A program made the position numbers and the translations under genes. A DNA stretch of 21,987 nt from NCBI GenBank assembly GCA_035997545.1, contig DASYIL010000212.1:1-21987 (forward strand). Reading direction: 5' to 3'. Source of the DNA: GCA-003244245 sp035997545. GTDB taxonomy: Bacteria > Actinomycetota > Actinomycetes > Mycobacteriales > Pseudonocardiaceae. How positions within the stretch are numbered: the stretch's first letter is position 1; each line of letters opens with the position of its first letter. The notes beneath the pieces were generated by a model that made no database searches, was not told the DNA's origin, and saw only the letters and a list, made by a program, of their open reading frames with translations. Shown piece after piece: positions 15,318 through 21,987 of the stretch.

Positions 15318-15342
15318 CATCAACACGTATGCATGCTCTAAT
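15314..15342 (+). promoter_or_regulatory. Strong promoter for the ArsR gene, probably leaderless
   Basis: TTGACA (15314-15319), a 17-base spacer and TCTAAT (15337-15342) form a near-consensus housekeeping promoter. The expected start point, 6-8 bases further, coincides with the GTG start codon at 15348, so the message is probably leaderless. The palindrome GCATGC (15331-15336) and the overlapping ATGCAT lie against the -10 and could be part of an ArsR-type operator. The -35 overlaps the end of the methyltransferase relic. Confidence 0.72.
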
Positions 15343-15347
15343 GGGTC

Positions 15348-15956
15348 GTGGCGCCGAGTCGGAGCCCCCAGCATGAGCGGGAGCGACTGATCGCGGCGTT
15401 ACAGGCCGCAGCCTCACCGGTACGGCTGACCATCCTAACCGAGTTGGCGCGCGCACCGCGCAGCGTTCAGAACCTAGCCATGACGGTGGGCCTGTCACAA
15501 CCACTCGCCTCGCACCACCTCAAGGTGCTCCGCGATGCGGGACTGGTCACCGTGCAGCGGCGGGGACGCACTCTGATCCACAGCGTGGTCGACGGACCGG
15601 TCACCCGGCTCGTCCGCTCGATCACCCGAGAACTACCGGAGGACGTGAGGGGCACCGTGACCACCACCGAGCACCTGACCCACGACGAGCACACCCACGA
15701 CCACAGCGAGGGCTGCGGCCATGTCGCCGTGCCGCACGCCGACCACGTCGACTACGTCCACGACGGACACCTGCACCGGCGCCACGACGGCCACTGGGAC
15801 GAATGCGAGAACGGCGAGCACACCTCCCACGACGGTCACGCCCACGCCCACGGCGAGGGCTGCGGGCACGTCGCAGTGCCACACCGCGATCACGTCGACT
15901 ACCTGCACGACGGGCACCGTCACGCCGCCCACGAAGGCCACTACGACGAGCACTGA
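15348..15956 (+). CDS. ArsR/SmtB-family metal repressor with duplicated histidine-rich tail
   Basis: A 202-residue protein. Residues 10-100 are an ArsR winged helix (recognition region SVQNLAMTVGLSQPLASHHLKVLRDAGLV, wing VTVQRRGRTLIHS). The usual metal sites are not obvious: no CxC in helix 3, no D/H pairs in helix 5. The last ~90 residues are a histidine-rich region with two copies (121-152 and 170-202) of a unit beginning GCGHVAVPH and continuing DHVDY.HDGH. Similar units occur, as I recall, as free-standing His-rich actinobacterial proteins misnamed 'zinc transporter permease', so this looks like a gene fusion. Zinc or nickel sensing or storage is the likely role. The frame is intact between two relics. 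Confidence 0.85.
   Translation: MAPSRSPQHERERLIAALQAAASPVRLTILTELARAPRSVQNLAMTVGLSQPLASHHLKVLRDAGLVTVQRRGRTLIHSVVDGPVTRLVRSITRELPEDVRGTVTTTEHLTHDEHTHDHSEGCGHVAVPHADHVDYVHDGHLHRRHDGHWDECENGEHTSHDGHAHAHGEGCGHVAVPHRDHVDYLHDGHRHAAHEGHYDEH
15708..15953 (+). repeat. Imperfect direct repeat encoding the His-rich units
   Basis: Bases 15708-15803 and 15855-15953 encode two near-identical metal-binding units (EGCGHVAVPH..DHVDY.HDGH). They are separated by a 17-residue His/Glu/Gly linker. The DNA copies differ mostly at third positions, which points to an old duplication under selection for histidine, aspartate and the single cysteine per unit. Confidence 0.85.
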
Positions 15957-15959
15957 CCC

Positions 15960-16292
15960 CAGCCGACAGCTGCGCCACGACGTGCCGGGCACCGCCGCGA
16001 TGTCGTCGGGGTCGGTGTCGTGGACGAGGATGGCGAGTTCCTGGGCGCGGTAACCCCAGCGGTCGTGCCAGCGCAGCGAGGCGAGGGCCCGTCGCTCGGG
16101 GTCGGCGTGTTGCCAGGCGCCGGCGGCCAGCCAGTCACCGGCGTATCCGATCTGCAGGCCGCCGCAGGCCGACTCCAGCCACAGCGTGGCGTCGGGTCGG
16201 GTGGCCAGCCAGATCTGGCCACGAGTGCGCACCACCCTGTCGAGGAGACAGCCGCCCGGGCTGTTGGCCAGGAGCCGGAAACTCCCAGTCAC
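15960..16292 (-). pseudogene. C-terminal fragment of a CobW/COG0523 metallochaperone GTPase
   Basis: On the minus strand, RVVRTRGQIWLATRPDATLWLESACGGLQIGYAGDWLAA, then DPERRALASLRWHDRWGYRAQELAILVHDTDPDDI, matches the CobW C-terminal domain. The hallmarks are RSRG.xWLATRP, a GG..G..G.W segment, and W...G.R.QEL.....D.D. The GTPase domain (GxxGxGKT, CxCC) is absent upstream and the frame runs on into antisense of the ArsR tail. The gene is therefore a truncated 3' piece. Family knowledge: zinc-responsive COG0523 proteins are typically under Zur control, and a Zur-type palindrome lies 62 bp upstream of the first methionine of this frame. Confidence 0.72.
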
Positions 16293-16354
16293 AGTCCGGT
16301 CGGCACCACCTCATTTTTCTCCGCGCTTCTCCGGGACGGCGAGCGCGCTCTAGC

Positions 16355-16369
16355 TGACAATGATTGTCA
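16355..16369. promoter_or_regulatory. Zur-box-like perfect palindrome
   Basis: TGACAATGATTGTCA is a perfect 7-1-7 inverted repeat. It matches the Fur/Zur superfamily box pattern (TGA-N-AAT-N-ATT-N-TCA) known from mycobacterial and streptomycete Zur targets. It stands in the presumed promoter region of the CobW fragment on the minus strand, and no plus-strand gene starts nearby. The site appears intact although the gene it served is truncated. Confidence 0.75.
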
Positions 16370-16389
16370 TGTTAACCATCCGATCAGGT

Positions 16390-16405
16390 TAACTCGATCG
16401 AGTTA
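16390..16405. promoter_or_regulatory. 16-bp perfect palindrome (possible operator)
   Basis: TAACTCGATCGAGTTA is a perfect inverted repeat 20 bp beyond the Zur-type box. The length and lack of spacer are like operators of TetR-type repressors. No regulator gene of that kind is in the window, so the function is open. There is no T-tract, so it is not a typical terminator. Confidence 0.45.
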
Positions 16406-16992
16406 GATGAAGATGAAGATCCGCCGTCCGGGTGGTTTCCCCAGGAGCTGCGCAGCCGGTGCCTCATCACCGAGGGCTGTGTTGGCCGAACGCTGAGACA
16501 GACGTTGACGTAGGAGCAAGGGCCACAAGATGTGCCGCTCGATCCGGCCGGCGAGCGTCTCGGACACCGCCCGGTTGGCCTGGAACCGCACACCGCGTCG
16601 GTCGGATCCTCGCCAAGCTTGTACTCCGACATCGTCGATGGGCGGTCATCGCCGCAGCTGTCGTCCGCTCCGCGGCGGCGCGGCCGTCGCCGACTTTGAT
16701 CCCTGCCCTTTGACGGTGAGGCTGCGGCCCGGTACGGGACGTGGTAGCGCTGGCCGTCGCTGCTGGCCGCGATCCTCGGCCTCGCAGGATGGATCTGATG
16801 ATCGCTGCGATAGCCTCGACCAGACCTTCCCTTGTACACGCGTAACGCAGACGACTGCAAGGTTTGGGTGATGTCGTGACTGTGGTTGCCGTCTGAATCT
16901 TGAACCGGGTGGGCCCGCCATCCGAAGGTTAGTTGCAGAAGACGGTCGCGATCGCTGCGATCGCCGCCGGACGTCGATGGACGGAGTTCCGA

Positions 16993-17169
16993 ATGCATCA
17001 GTTCCAATGCGGACACATGGAGTGCTTCAGCCAGTTCACCGCATCCAACAAGGATGACCTGATGCGCCAGGTAGCAGAGCACGTGAAGGACGTGCACAAC
17101 GTCAACAGGGCCACCGAGAGCTTGATGAGTTACCTCGAGTCGACGTGCGTGACGACACGGCGGCCTTAA
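16993..17169 (+). CDS. DUF1059 family small protein
   Basis: A 58-residue protein: MHQFQCGHMECFSQFTASNK, then DDLMRQVAEHVKDVHNV and a short helical tail. The CGH...F.A...DDLM..V..H....H pattern is that of the DUF1059 family, small proteins suspected of metal binding through the N-terminal Cys/His and the HVKDVH helix. ATG at 16993 is chosen over the in-frame TTG at 16933 because family members begin at this point and GGACGGAG precedes it. It is convergent with recQ, with 50 bp between them. Function is unknown. Confidence 0.78.
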   Translation: MHQFQCGHMECFSQFTASNKDDLMRQVAEHVKDVHNVNRATESLMSYLESTCVTTRRP

Positions 17170-17219
17170 GCGTGTCACTTACACAGCGGGAATTTCTCCC
17201 TCCTGGCGACCAAGCGTCG

Positions 17220-19058
17220 CTAGGTCGTGAGGGTGTCCAGGATCTGCTGCCCGTATTTTGCTAGTTTGTTCTCACCGACACCGCTGATCGTGCCGAGTTC
17301 GTCCAGGGTTGATGGGGCCTCGGTCGCGATTTGGCGCAGGGTCGCGTCGTGGAAGATCACGTACGCGGGCACGCCCTGTTCCTTCGCGGTGGCGGCGCGC
17401 CATGCGCGGAGCTGCTCAAACACCGGCACTGCTTCCTCGGGTAGGTCGGCGGGTGCGGCGCGGCGGGGTTTGGCGGCTCTTGCAGCGGTCTTCGCGGCCC
17501 GTTCGGGTTCGCGGCGCAGCAGGACCTGGCGCTGCTGGCGCAACACCTCGGTGCTGGAGTCGGTGAGCACCAGCGTGCCGTAGTCGCCCTCGACCGCGAG
17601 CAGACCCTGGGCCAGCAGTTGGCGCACCACACCGCGCCACTCGCCCTCGCGCAGCTCCGTGCCGATGCCGAACACCCGCAGGGAGGAGTGGCCGAACTGG
17701 GTGATCTTGGGCGTCTCCTTGCCGAGCAGGATGTCGATCACCTGTCCCGTGCCGAACTTCTGGCGGCGTTCCCGATCGAGCCGGAACACGGTCGACAGCA
17801 GCTTCTGCGCGGCGATCGTGCCGTCCCACGACTCCGGCGGTGACAGGCAGGTGTCGCAGTTGCCGCACGCGGTGGCCTGCTGGCCGAAGTAGGCGAGCAG
17901 TTGGGTGCGGCGGCACTCGACCGTTTCACACAGCGCCAGCATGGCGTCGAGGTGAGTGCCAAGACGGCGGCGGTGGGCGTTGTCACCCTCAGACGTGTCG
18001 ATCAGCTTGCGCTGCTGCACGACGTCCTGCAGACCGTAGGCAAGCCAGGCGGTCGACGGTAGGCCGTCCCGTCCGGCTCGGCCGGTCTCCTGGTAGTAGC
18101 CCTCGACGGACTTGGGCAGGTCAAGGTGGGCGACGAAGCGCACGTCGGGCTTGTCGATGCCCATACCGAACGCGATCGTGGCGACCATGACCACCCCGTC
18201 CTCGCGCAGGAAGCGCGCCTGGTTCGCGGCTCGAGTGCGCGCGTCGAGCCCCGCGTGGTAGGGCAGTGCCTCGATCCGGTTGCCCACCATGAAGTCCGCG
18301 ATTTTCTCGACCGAAGCCCGCGAGAGGCAGTAGACGATGCCCGCGTCGCTAGCGTGCTCGGTACGTAACAGCTCCAGCAGCTGCCGCTTGGGCTCGTTTT
18401 TCGGCACGATGCGGTACTGGATGTTCGGGCGGTCGAAGCTCGCCACGAAGTGACGGGCGTCGGCGAGGTTCAGCCGGGACGCGATCTCGGCGTGAGTTGC
18501 CTTGGTGGCCGTCGCGGTCAGCGCGATACGAGGCACCGTGGGCCAGCGCTCGTGCAGCGTGGACAGGGCGAGGTAGTCGGGCCGGAAGTCATGCCCCCAC
18601 TGGGACACGCAGTGCGCTTCGTCGATGGCGAACAGCGAGATCGTGCCGCGGTCCAGCAGGTTGCCTGTTGACTCGAGTCGCAGCCGTTCCGGCGCCAGGT
18701 AGAGCAGGTCCAGTTCACCGGCGAGGAAGGCGGACTCGACCTGGCGGCGCTGGTAGGGGTCCTGTGTGGAGTTGAGGAACCCGGCCCGGACGCCGAGGGC
18801 TGTCAGGGCGTCGACCTGGTCTTGCATCAGCGCGATGAGTGGCGAGATGACGACGCCGACGCCTTCCCGCACAAGCGCCGGGACCTGGTAACACAGCGAC
18901 TTGCCGCCACCGGTCGGCATGAGCACCAGCGCGTCACCACCGGCGGCGACGTGGTCGATGATCTCCTGCTGCTGTCCTCGGAACGAGTCGTAGCCGAAGA
19001 CCCGGTGCAGCACCCGCAAGGCATCACTGTCGTCGAGACCTGGTTGTGGCGAAGCCAT
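17220..19058 (-). CDS. recQ: ATP-dependent DNA helicase RecQ
   Basis: A 612-residue superfamily 2 3'-5' helicase that unwinds recombination and fork intermediates. Domains in order: helicase core with Walker A PTGGGKS (residues 48-54), DEAH box (146-149) followed by the RecQ aromatic-rich loop CVSQWGHDFRPDY, and motif VI ETGRAGRDG. The RQC zinc-binding module follows, with cysteines in C-x(16-18)-C-x2-C-x2-C form (YFGQQATACGNCDTC and the upstream VECRR), then the winged helix. A C-terminal HRDC domain comes last (FEQLRAWRAATAKEQGVPAYVIF). The length matches E. coli RecQ (about 610). It appears as a single gene with its own promoter region beyond 19058. Confidence 0.96.
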   Translation of the reverse strand: MASPQPGLDDSDALRVLHRVFGYDSFRGQQQEIIDHVAAGGDALVLMPTGGGKSLCYQVPALVREGVGVVISPLIALMQDQVDALTALGVRAGFLNSTQDPYQRRQVESAFLAGELDLLYLAPERLRLESTGNLLDRGTISLFAIDEAHCVSQWGHDFRPDYLALSTLHERWPTVPRIALTATATKATHAEIASRLNLADARHFVASFDRPNIQYRIVPKNEPKRQLLELLRTEHASDAGIVYCLSRASVEKIADFMVGNRIEALPYHAGLDARTRAANQARFLREDGVVMVATIAFGMGIDKPDVRFVAHLDLPKSVEGYYQETGRAGRDGLPSTAWLAYGLQDVVQQRKLIDTSEGDNAHRRRLGTHLDAMLALCETVECRRTQLLAYFGQQATACGNCDTCLSPPESWDGTIAAQKLLSTVFRLDRERRQKFGTGQVIDILLGKETPKITQFGHSSLRVFGIGTELREGEWRGVVRQLLAQGLLAVEGDYGTLVLTDSSTEVLRQQRQVLLRREPERAAKTAARAAKPRRAAPADLPEEAVPVFEQLRAWRAATAKEQGVPAYVIFHDATLRQIATEAPSTLDELGTISGVGENKLAKYGQQILDTLTT

Positions 19059-19098
19059 CCGGCGATCCTAGGTGGATCTCGCGGTCCGCGACCGGGGT

Positions 19099-19206
19099 TC
19101 ACTCACGCGCGTCCGGGATGACTGTGCTGTAGGTGGGCAGCGGGATCCCGATGGTCACCGGCTTGTCCGGGTGCAGCTCGGTCCAGGTGGCGGTCACCGT
19201 CGCCTC
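19099..19206 (-). pseudogene. C-terminal remnant of an unidentified gene
   Basis: Minus-strand reading gives EATVTATWTELHPDKPVTIG, then IPLPTYSTVIPDARE and a TGA stop at 19099-19101. Upstream the frame closes almost at once at a TGA. The peptide has protein-like strand periodicity and actinobacterial codon usage. It sits between the recQ start and the response-regulator stop, where a functional gene has no room. I read it as the tail of a gene whose 5' part has been lost. The family is not recognised. Confidence 0.4.
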
Positions 19207-19218
19207 GGTCCCGAGTGG

Positions 19219-19896
19219 TCACCGGGTTGGGGGTAGGACGAGTCCGGTTTGGTAGGCGGCGGCCACCGCTTGTGCTTTCTCCTGGACCTCGAGTTTCATC
19301 ATGACCCGGGCGAGGTGTGTTTTCACGGTGGCTTGGCTGATGGATAGTTGTCCGGCGACGTCGGCGTTGGACAGGCCGTGGGCGAGAAGGGTGAGGACTT
19401 CCCGCTCGCGGGGGGTCAGTTGGGTCATCTGGGTTGGTGTGGGTGTGTGCTGGTCAGGTCGGGTAGCGAATTCGTCGATGAGTCGGCGGGTGACGGCGGG
19501 ACCCAGCCAAGCCTGGCCAGCGGCTACCGCGCGGATCGCGGCGGCGATGTCGGTGGGGGCGGCATCTTTGAGGAGGTAGCCCGAGGCGCCGGCGCGCAGT
19601 GCAGCGTGGACGTACTCATCGAGGTGGAAGACTGTGAGGATAATGATTCTGATGGGCTGGCCGCTCTGCGTGGTCAGGGCCTCATCGATCACAGCGCGGG
19701 TCGCGGCGACGCCGTCGGTGCGTGGCATGCGTACATCCATGAGGACTACATCCGGGCGGTGGGCGCGGATCTGGGTAAGAGCGTCCTGGCCGTCGGCGGC
19801 TTCGGCGACGACGGTGATGTCTTCTTCGGCGTTGGCCAGTATCACTATGCCGGCTCGTGTCAGCGGCTCATTATCGACTATCACGACTCGGACCAC
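19219..19896 (-). CDS. NarL/FixJ-type response regulator
   Basis: A 225-residue two-component regulator. The receiver domain has the acidic pocket (VDNE near residue 8), phosphoacceptor D54 in VLMDVRMP and the conserved lysine in YLLKDAAP. A LuxR-type helix-turn-helix follows (LTPREREVLTLLAHGLSNADVAGQLSISQATVKTHLARVMMKL, about 160-205). The start codon overlaps the kinase stop by 16 bp, so kinase and regulator are one operon. Actinobacterial pairs of this type often control nearby ABC transporters or envelope-stress genes; no such target is in view here. Confidence 0.94.
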   Translation of the reverse strand: MVRVVIVDNEPLTRAGIVILANAEEDITVVAEAADGQDALTQIRAHRPDVVLMDVRMPRTDGVAATRAVIDEALTTQSGQPIRIIILTVFHLDEYVHAALRAGASGYLLKDAAPTDIAAAIRAVAAGQAWLGPAVTRRLIDEFATRPDQHTPTPTQMTQLTPREREVLTLLAHGLSNADVAGQLSISQATVKTHLARVMMKLEVQEKAQAVAAAYQTGLVLPPTR

Positions 19897-21134
19897 GCTG
19901 ACACCTTCCCTTGATCGCCGCGGCTTTCGCTGGACGCGAGGGGCAGGGTCGCGGTCAGTCGGTAGCCACCCTTGTGATGGGGTCCTGCGTGCAGGTGCCC
20001 ACTGGCGGCGTGGACTCGTTCGCGCAGACCTGCCAGGCCTCGGCCGATGGAGAGCGTCTGCTCGCGGTGGGCTTGCGTGAGGTTGGTGTCGTTGTCGATC
20101 TGGATGAGCAGGCTGTGGGCTTCCCAGATGAGTCGCAGGCGTGGGTTGGAGTCCTTGCCGGCGTGTTTGAGGACGTTGGTCAGGCCTTCCTGCACGATCC
20201 GGTACGCGGCCAGATCTACACTCGGGTCCAGGTTGCGTCGCGTGCCCTCGACGTGGATGGTGAGCGGCATTCCGGTGGTTTGTAGTGAGGTGAGGAGCTC
20301 GGTCAGGTCCGCCAGTCCGGGTTGCGGCCCGAGTTCGCCTGTGCCCGCGGTGTGGTGAGTGGGGTTGCTGGCCTCCAGTACCCCGAGGAGGCGTCGTAAC
20401 TCAGCCATCGCCTGTTTGCCCATGGTCTCAATGTGCGTTAGAGACTGTGTGACCTGGGCGAAGTCGGTGTCGGCGACTCGGGCTGCCCCGGCGGCCTGCA
20501 AGACGATCACGGTCACCGCGTGGGAGACGATGTCGTGTAGCTCTCGAGCTATTCTTCTACGCTCTGCGGTCACCGCTTCCCGGACCGTCTCCCGCTCGCG
20601 TTCCAGGTGTTGGACATGCCGCCGGCTGGCCCGGCTCACACGACCCAAACCCCACGCCCCGCCGGCCACAATGACAAAGAATACGGCATTGCTGATGAAT
20701 GAAACGAGCTGGTCGGTAGGGGGAGATTCGGTCCTGAATGATGCGGCGGCGGCGAGCCCGTTGGGAATCAAAGACGCCAGCAGTGCTAGCAGGGAAACCT
20801 TTTTGCTGCGGTGGACAGAAACCGCGTACAGGGCAACCGGAACGCCTACGACAGGGGTGTAAAGGGGCATGAACGGCCAGGCGGCGACGGTGAGCAAGCA
20901 TTGAATGGTGAAGACGGTCACTGGTGCTCTGTCTCGCCAGGCTAGAGGCACTAGTATGGCCAGTCCGTATAGCCATGCGAGGAGTAACGATGGCTTGGTC
21001 GCCACTTGGCCTAGCTTAGACCATGTAGAAAAAACGAAACAGTTGAGGAGAAAGAGTGCCGGAATCAGTAGTGCATCCCGTTTTGCGGACGGCGGCATGT
21101 GGATTCTGTTCGGTCTCCAACCCGGAATTTTCAT
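19881..21134 (-). CDS. Sensor histidine kinase, NarL-family partner (HisKA_3)
   Basis: A 417-residue membrane sensor. Residues 20-165 contain four to five hydrophobic helices with almost no extracytoplasmic loop, as in intramembrane-sensing kinases. A coiled linker leads into the HisKA_3 phosphoacceptor box with H200 (ERRRIARELHDIVSHAVTVI). The ATP-binding domain has the N-box (GLTNVLKHAG) and G-box (GRGLAGLRERVHAASG). The ATG at 21134 follows AAGGAAACCCG; a second ATG 12 codons later is an alternative. The signal is unknown. The gene precedes and overlaps its cognate regulator. Confidence 0.92.
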   Translation of the reverse strand: MKIPGWRPNRIHMPPSAKRDALLIPALFLLNCFVFSTWSKLGQVATKPSLLLAWLYGLAILVPLAWRDRAPVTVFTIQCLLTVAAWPFMPLYTPVVGVPVALYAVSVHRSKKVSLLALLASLIPNGLAAAASFRTESPPTDQLVSFISNAVFFVIVAGGAWGLGRVSRASRRHVQHLERERETVREAVTAERRRIARELHDIVSHAVTVIVLQAAGAARVADTDFAQVTQSLTHIETMGKQAMAELRRLLGVLEASNPTHHTAGTGELGPQPGLADLTELLTSLQTTGMPLTIHVEGTRRNLDPSVDLAAYRIVQEGLTNVLKHAGKDSNPRLRLIWEAHSLLIQIDNDTNLTQAHREQTLSIGRGLAGLRERVHAASGHLHAGPHHKGGYRLTATLPLASSESRGDQGKVSAWSES

Positions 21135-21211
21135 CGGGTTTCCTTACTGTAACAGGTGGTCAGCGGCACAGCTGACCTCTCCGAGGCTTGATGTACTGCC
21201 GCCTGTTCAAT

Positions 21212-21481
21212 TCAGCTGCGCGAACGGGGAAGCGGGACAGGCGCCAGGTTTCTGTCCCCCGCAGGGGGCGGAGAAAAAGCCGAGATGGACGTCGCATGAT
21301 TGCTCGTGAACGCTGGTGCGGCTGGTGCGGCTGGTGCAGCTGGTGCAGTAGGCGCGCCAGCGCGGACGAAGGCAGTGGCCAGGGGAAGCGTCGCGACCAC
21401 TATCGCGGTGCGTTTGCGTGATGACTGCGCGTGGGCGCTTCTCGGTGCGCCACGTACGGGCGGTGCCTCAGAAATGATCAT
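21212..21481 (-). CDS. Possible small exported Ala/Pro-rich protein
   Basis: An 89-residue frame with a good ribosome-binding site (AAGGGAAAAACACG before ATG). A basic stretch (SSRKRT) is followed by a hydrophobic run (AIVVATLPLATAFV) and RAGAPTAPAAPAAPAAPA, resembling a late signal peptide and a repetitive Ala/Pro segment. The ~24 residues before the hydrophobic run are unusual for a signal peptide. It sits 77 bp upstream of the sensor kinase on the same strand and could be co-transcribed. Antisense frames share the same repeats, so chance is a real alternative. Confidence 0.33.
   Translation of the reverse strand: MIISEAPPVRGAPRSAHAQSSRKRTAIVVATLPLATAFVRAGAPTAPAAPAAPAAPAFTSNHATSISAFSPPPAGDRNLAPVPLPRSRS
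21312..21356. repeat. Five tandem 9-bp units
   Basis: GCTGGTGCG occurs twice, then GCTGGTGCA twice, then the diverged GTAGGCGCG. These form an uninterrupted 45-bp minisatellite. On the minus strand it encodes the Ala/Pro repeats of the small candidate protein. The copy number may vary between strains. Confidence 0.9.
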
Positions 21482-21832
21482 CGTGTTTTTCCCTTCGTTG
21501 TCAGTGCCCGCCACGCACTACTCGTCAATTCCCCGAAAGTGTTCCACTTATCTCGACCGGAGGCAACGTTTCCATTCGCGGGACTACCCTGGGTTAGGCA
21601 GTCAGCGGGTGGGTGTCCGGGGTCGTCCAGTGAGTGCCGTGTGGATGGCATCGATGGCGCGAACGCCGTTTTGCGTGCGCTGACCAGGGAGATGTGGACG
21701 CGGAAGAATCGGGTGAGGGTGGCCGGGGGATGCCAGTAGCCGGACGCCTCCTGGCGCAATTTAGGGCTTTTGCGTGTTTTTCGAGGGCGTTGTGGGTCCT
21801 GGTCACAATGAGGTTTCGGTTCGTCGCAGCCG
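21482..21832. other. Noncoding stretch, nothing recognised
   Basis: About 350 bp with no frame I can support on either strand. It probably holds the promoter of the minus-strand small protein/sensor kinase genes (a TTGACG hexamer occurs on the minus strand near 21520) and the end region of the partial gene at the right edge. No repeat or RNA gene was seen. Confidence 0.5.
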
Positions 21833-21987
21833 CTACCAGATCATGGCCTCCATGACGCCGACCGTGCGCATGTCGGCGATGTATGTCGATCCGCTCGGCC
21901 AGTCGACGGGGGTCACCGGTGGCCCCTCGGACACGATGCCAGCCTTGATCGCAGAGGCCAGATACTTCATGATCGTCTCGCGGTCCC
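21833..21987 (-). CDS. 3' end of an unrecognised gene (runs off right edge)
   Basis: The last 50 or so residues of a minus-strand gene entering from the right: DRETIMKYLASAIKAGIVSE, then GPPVTPVDWPSGSTYIADMR and TVGVMEAMIW, ending at TAG (21833-21835). Codon third positions are G/C-biased as in the other genes, and the mix of hydrophobic and charged residues is protein-like. I do not recognise the family. Confidence 0.6.
   Translation of the reverse strand, partial: DRETIMKYLASAIKAGIVSEGPPVTPVDWPSGSTYIADMRTVGVMEAMIW

Larger units (their letters stand above)
16293..16992. other. Stretch of about 700 bp without a recognisable gene
   Basis: Apart from the Zur-type box and a second palindrome, I see no supported gene. 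Several open frames exist on both strands, the longest an antisense frame running from 17178 down to 16384. None shows a family motif or a good ribosome-binding site. A minus-strand frame at 16403-16591 ending in RRIFIFI might be the end of a decayed gene, but I cannot name it. Confidence 0.5.

Noticed and set aside
15633..15959. Extension of the CobW fragment across the ArsR gene
   Set aside because: The continuation (VVVAFVGGVTVPVVQVVDV) is the exact complement of the His-rich repeats; similarity to CobW stops near 15960.

Overview
This window is high-G+C DNA from an actinobacterium. The gene order from the left edge to about 9.6 kb (drug-type ABC permease, ABC ATPase, MptB mannosyltransferase, divergent SufR, then sufB-sufD-sufC-sufS-sufU-sufT) is, as I recall it, the order around Rv1457c-Rv1466 in Mycobacterium tuberculosis. 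A Rieske ferredoxin gene between sufD and sufC and an uninterrupted sufB argue against Mycobacterium itself. A mannan-making, non-mycobacterial actinobacterium such as a Pseudonocardiales relative fits, but this is an inference from gene content.

Layout. 1-2814 (minus): mptB, ABC ATPase and ABC permease form one tightly packed operon. 2915-9607 (plus): an iron-sulfur cluster assembly (SUF) operon of eight genes with overlapping or nearly touching reading frames. An inverted repeat sits on the sufR start codon. 9608-10083: a decayed amidohydrolase carrying a 29-bp tandem duplication. 10084-11325 (minus): an EAL-CBS-GGDEF cyclic-di-GMP protein whose EAL domain looks internally deleted. 11490-12110 (plus): a VapBC toxin-antitoxin pair whose toxin is frameshifted in a G6 run. 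12186-13397 (plus): an intact protein of unknown function.

13.4-16.4 kb is a degraded zinc/metal-homeostasis neighbourhood. It holds a fragment of a zinc/manganese-type ABC-3 permease, a small cysteine-rich protein, a methyltransferase broken by two compensating indels, an intact ArsR/SmtB repressor with a duplicated histidine-rich tail and a near-ideal leaderless promoter, a fragment of a CobW-type (COG0523) metallochaperone, and a perfect 15-bp palindrome of Zur-box type 62 bp upstream of that fragment's first methionine. A 16-bp perfect palindrome lies just beyond.

16.9-21.1 kb: a DUF1059 small protein, a full-length RecQ helicase (minus), a C-terminal gene remnant, and a NarL-type response regulator plus sensor kinase pair (minus). 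The right end holds a possible small exported Ala/Pro-rich protein, noncoding DNA and the 3' end of an unrecognised gene (minus).

How the parts work together: SufR represses the SUF operon. SufS and SufU mobilise sulfur, SufBCD is the scaffold, SufT and the Rieske protein are accessory. The damaged segment from 9.6 to 16.4 kb contrasts with the intact SUF, recQ and two-component genes. This suggests an indel-rich, decaying accessory region, although some single-base frameshifts could be sequencing errors. I saw no tRNA, rRNA, CRISPR array or complete insertion sequence.
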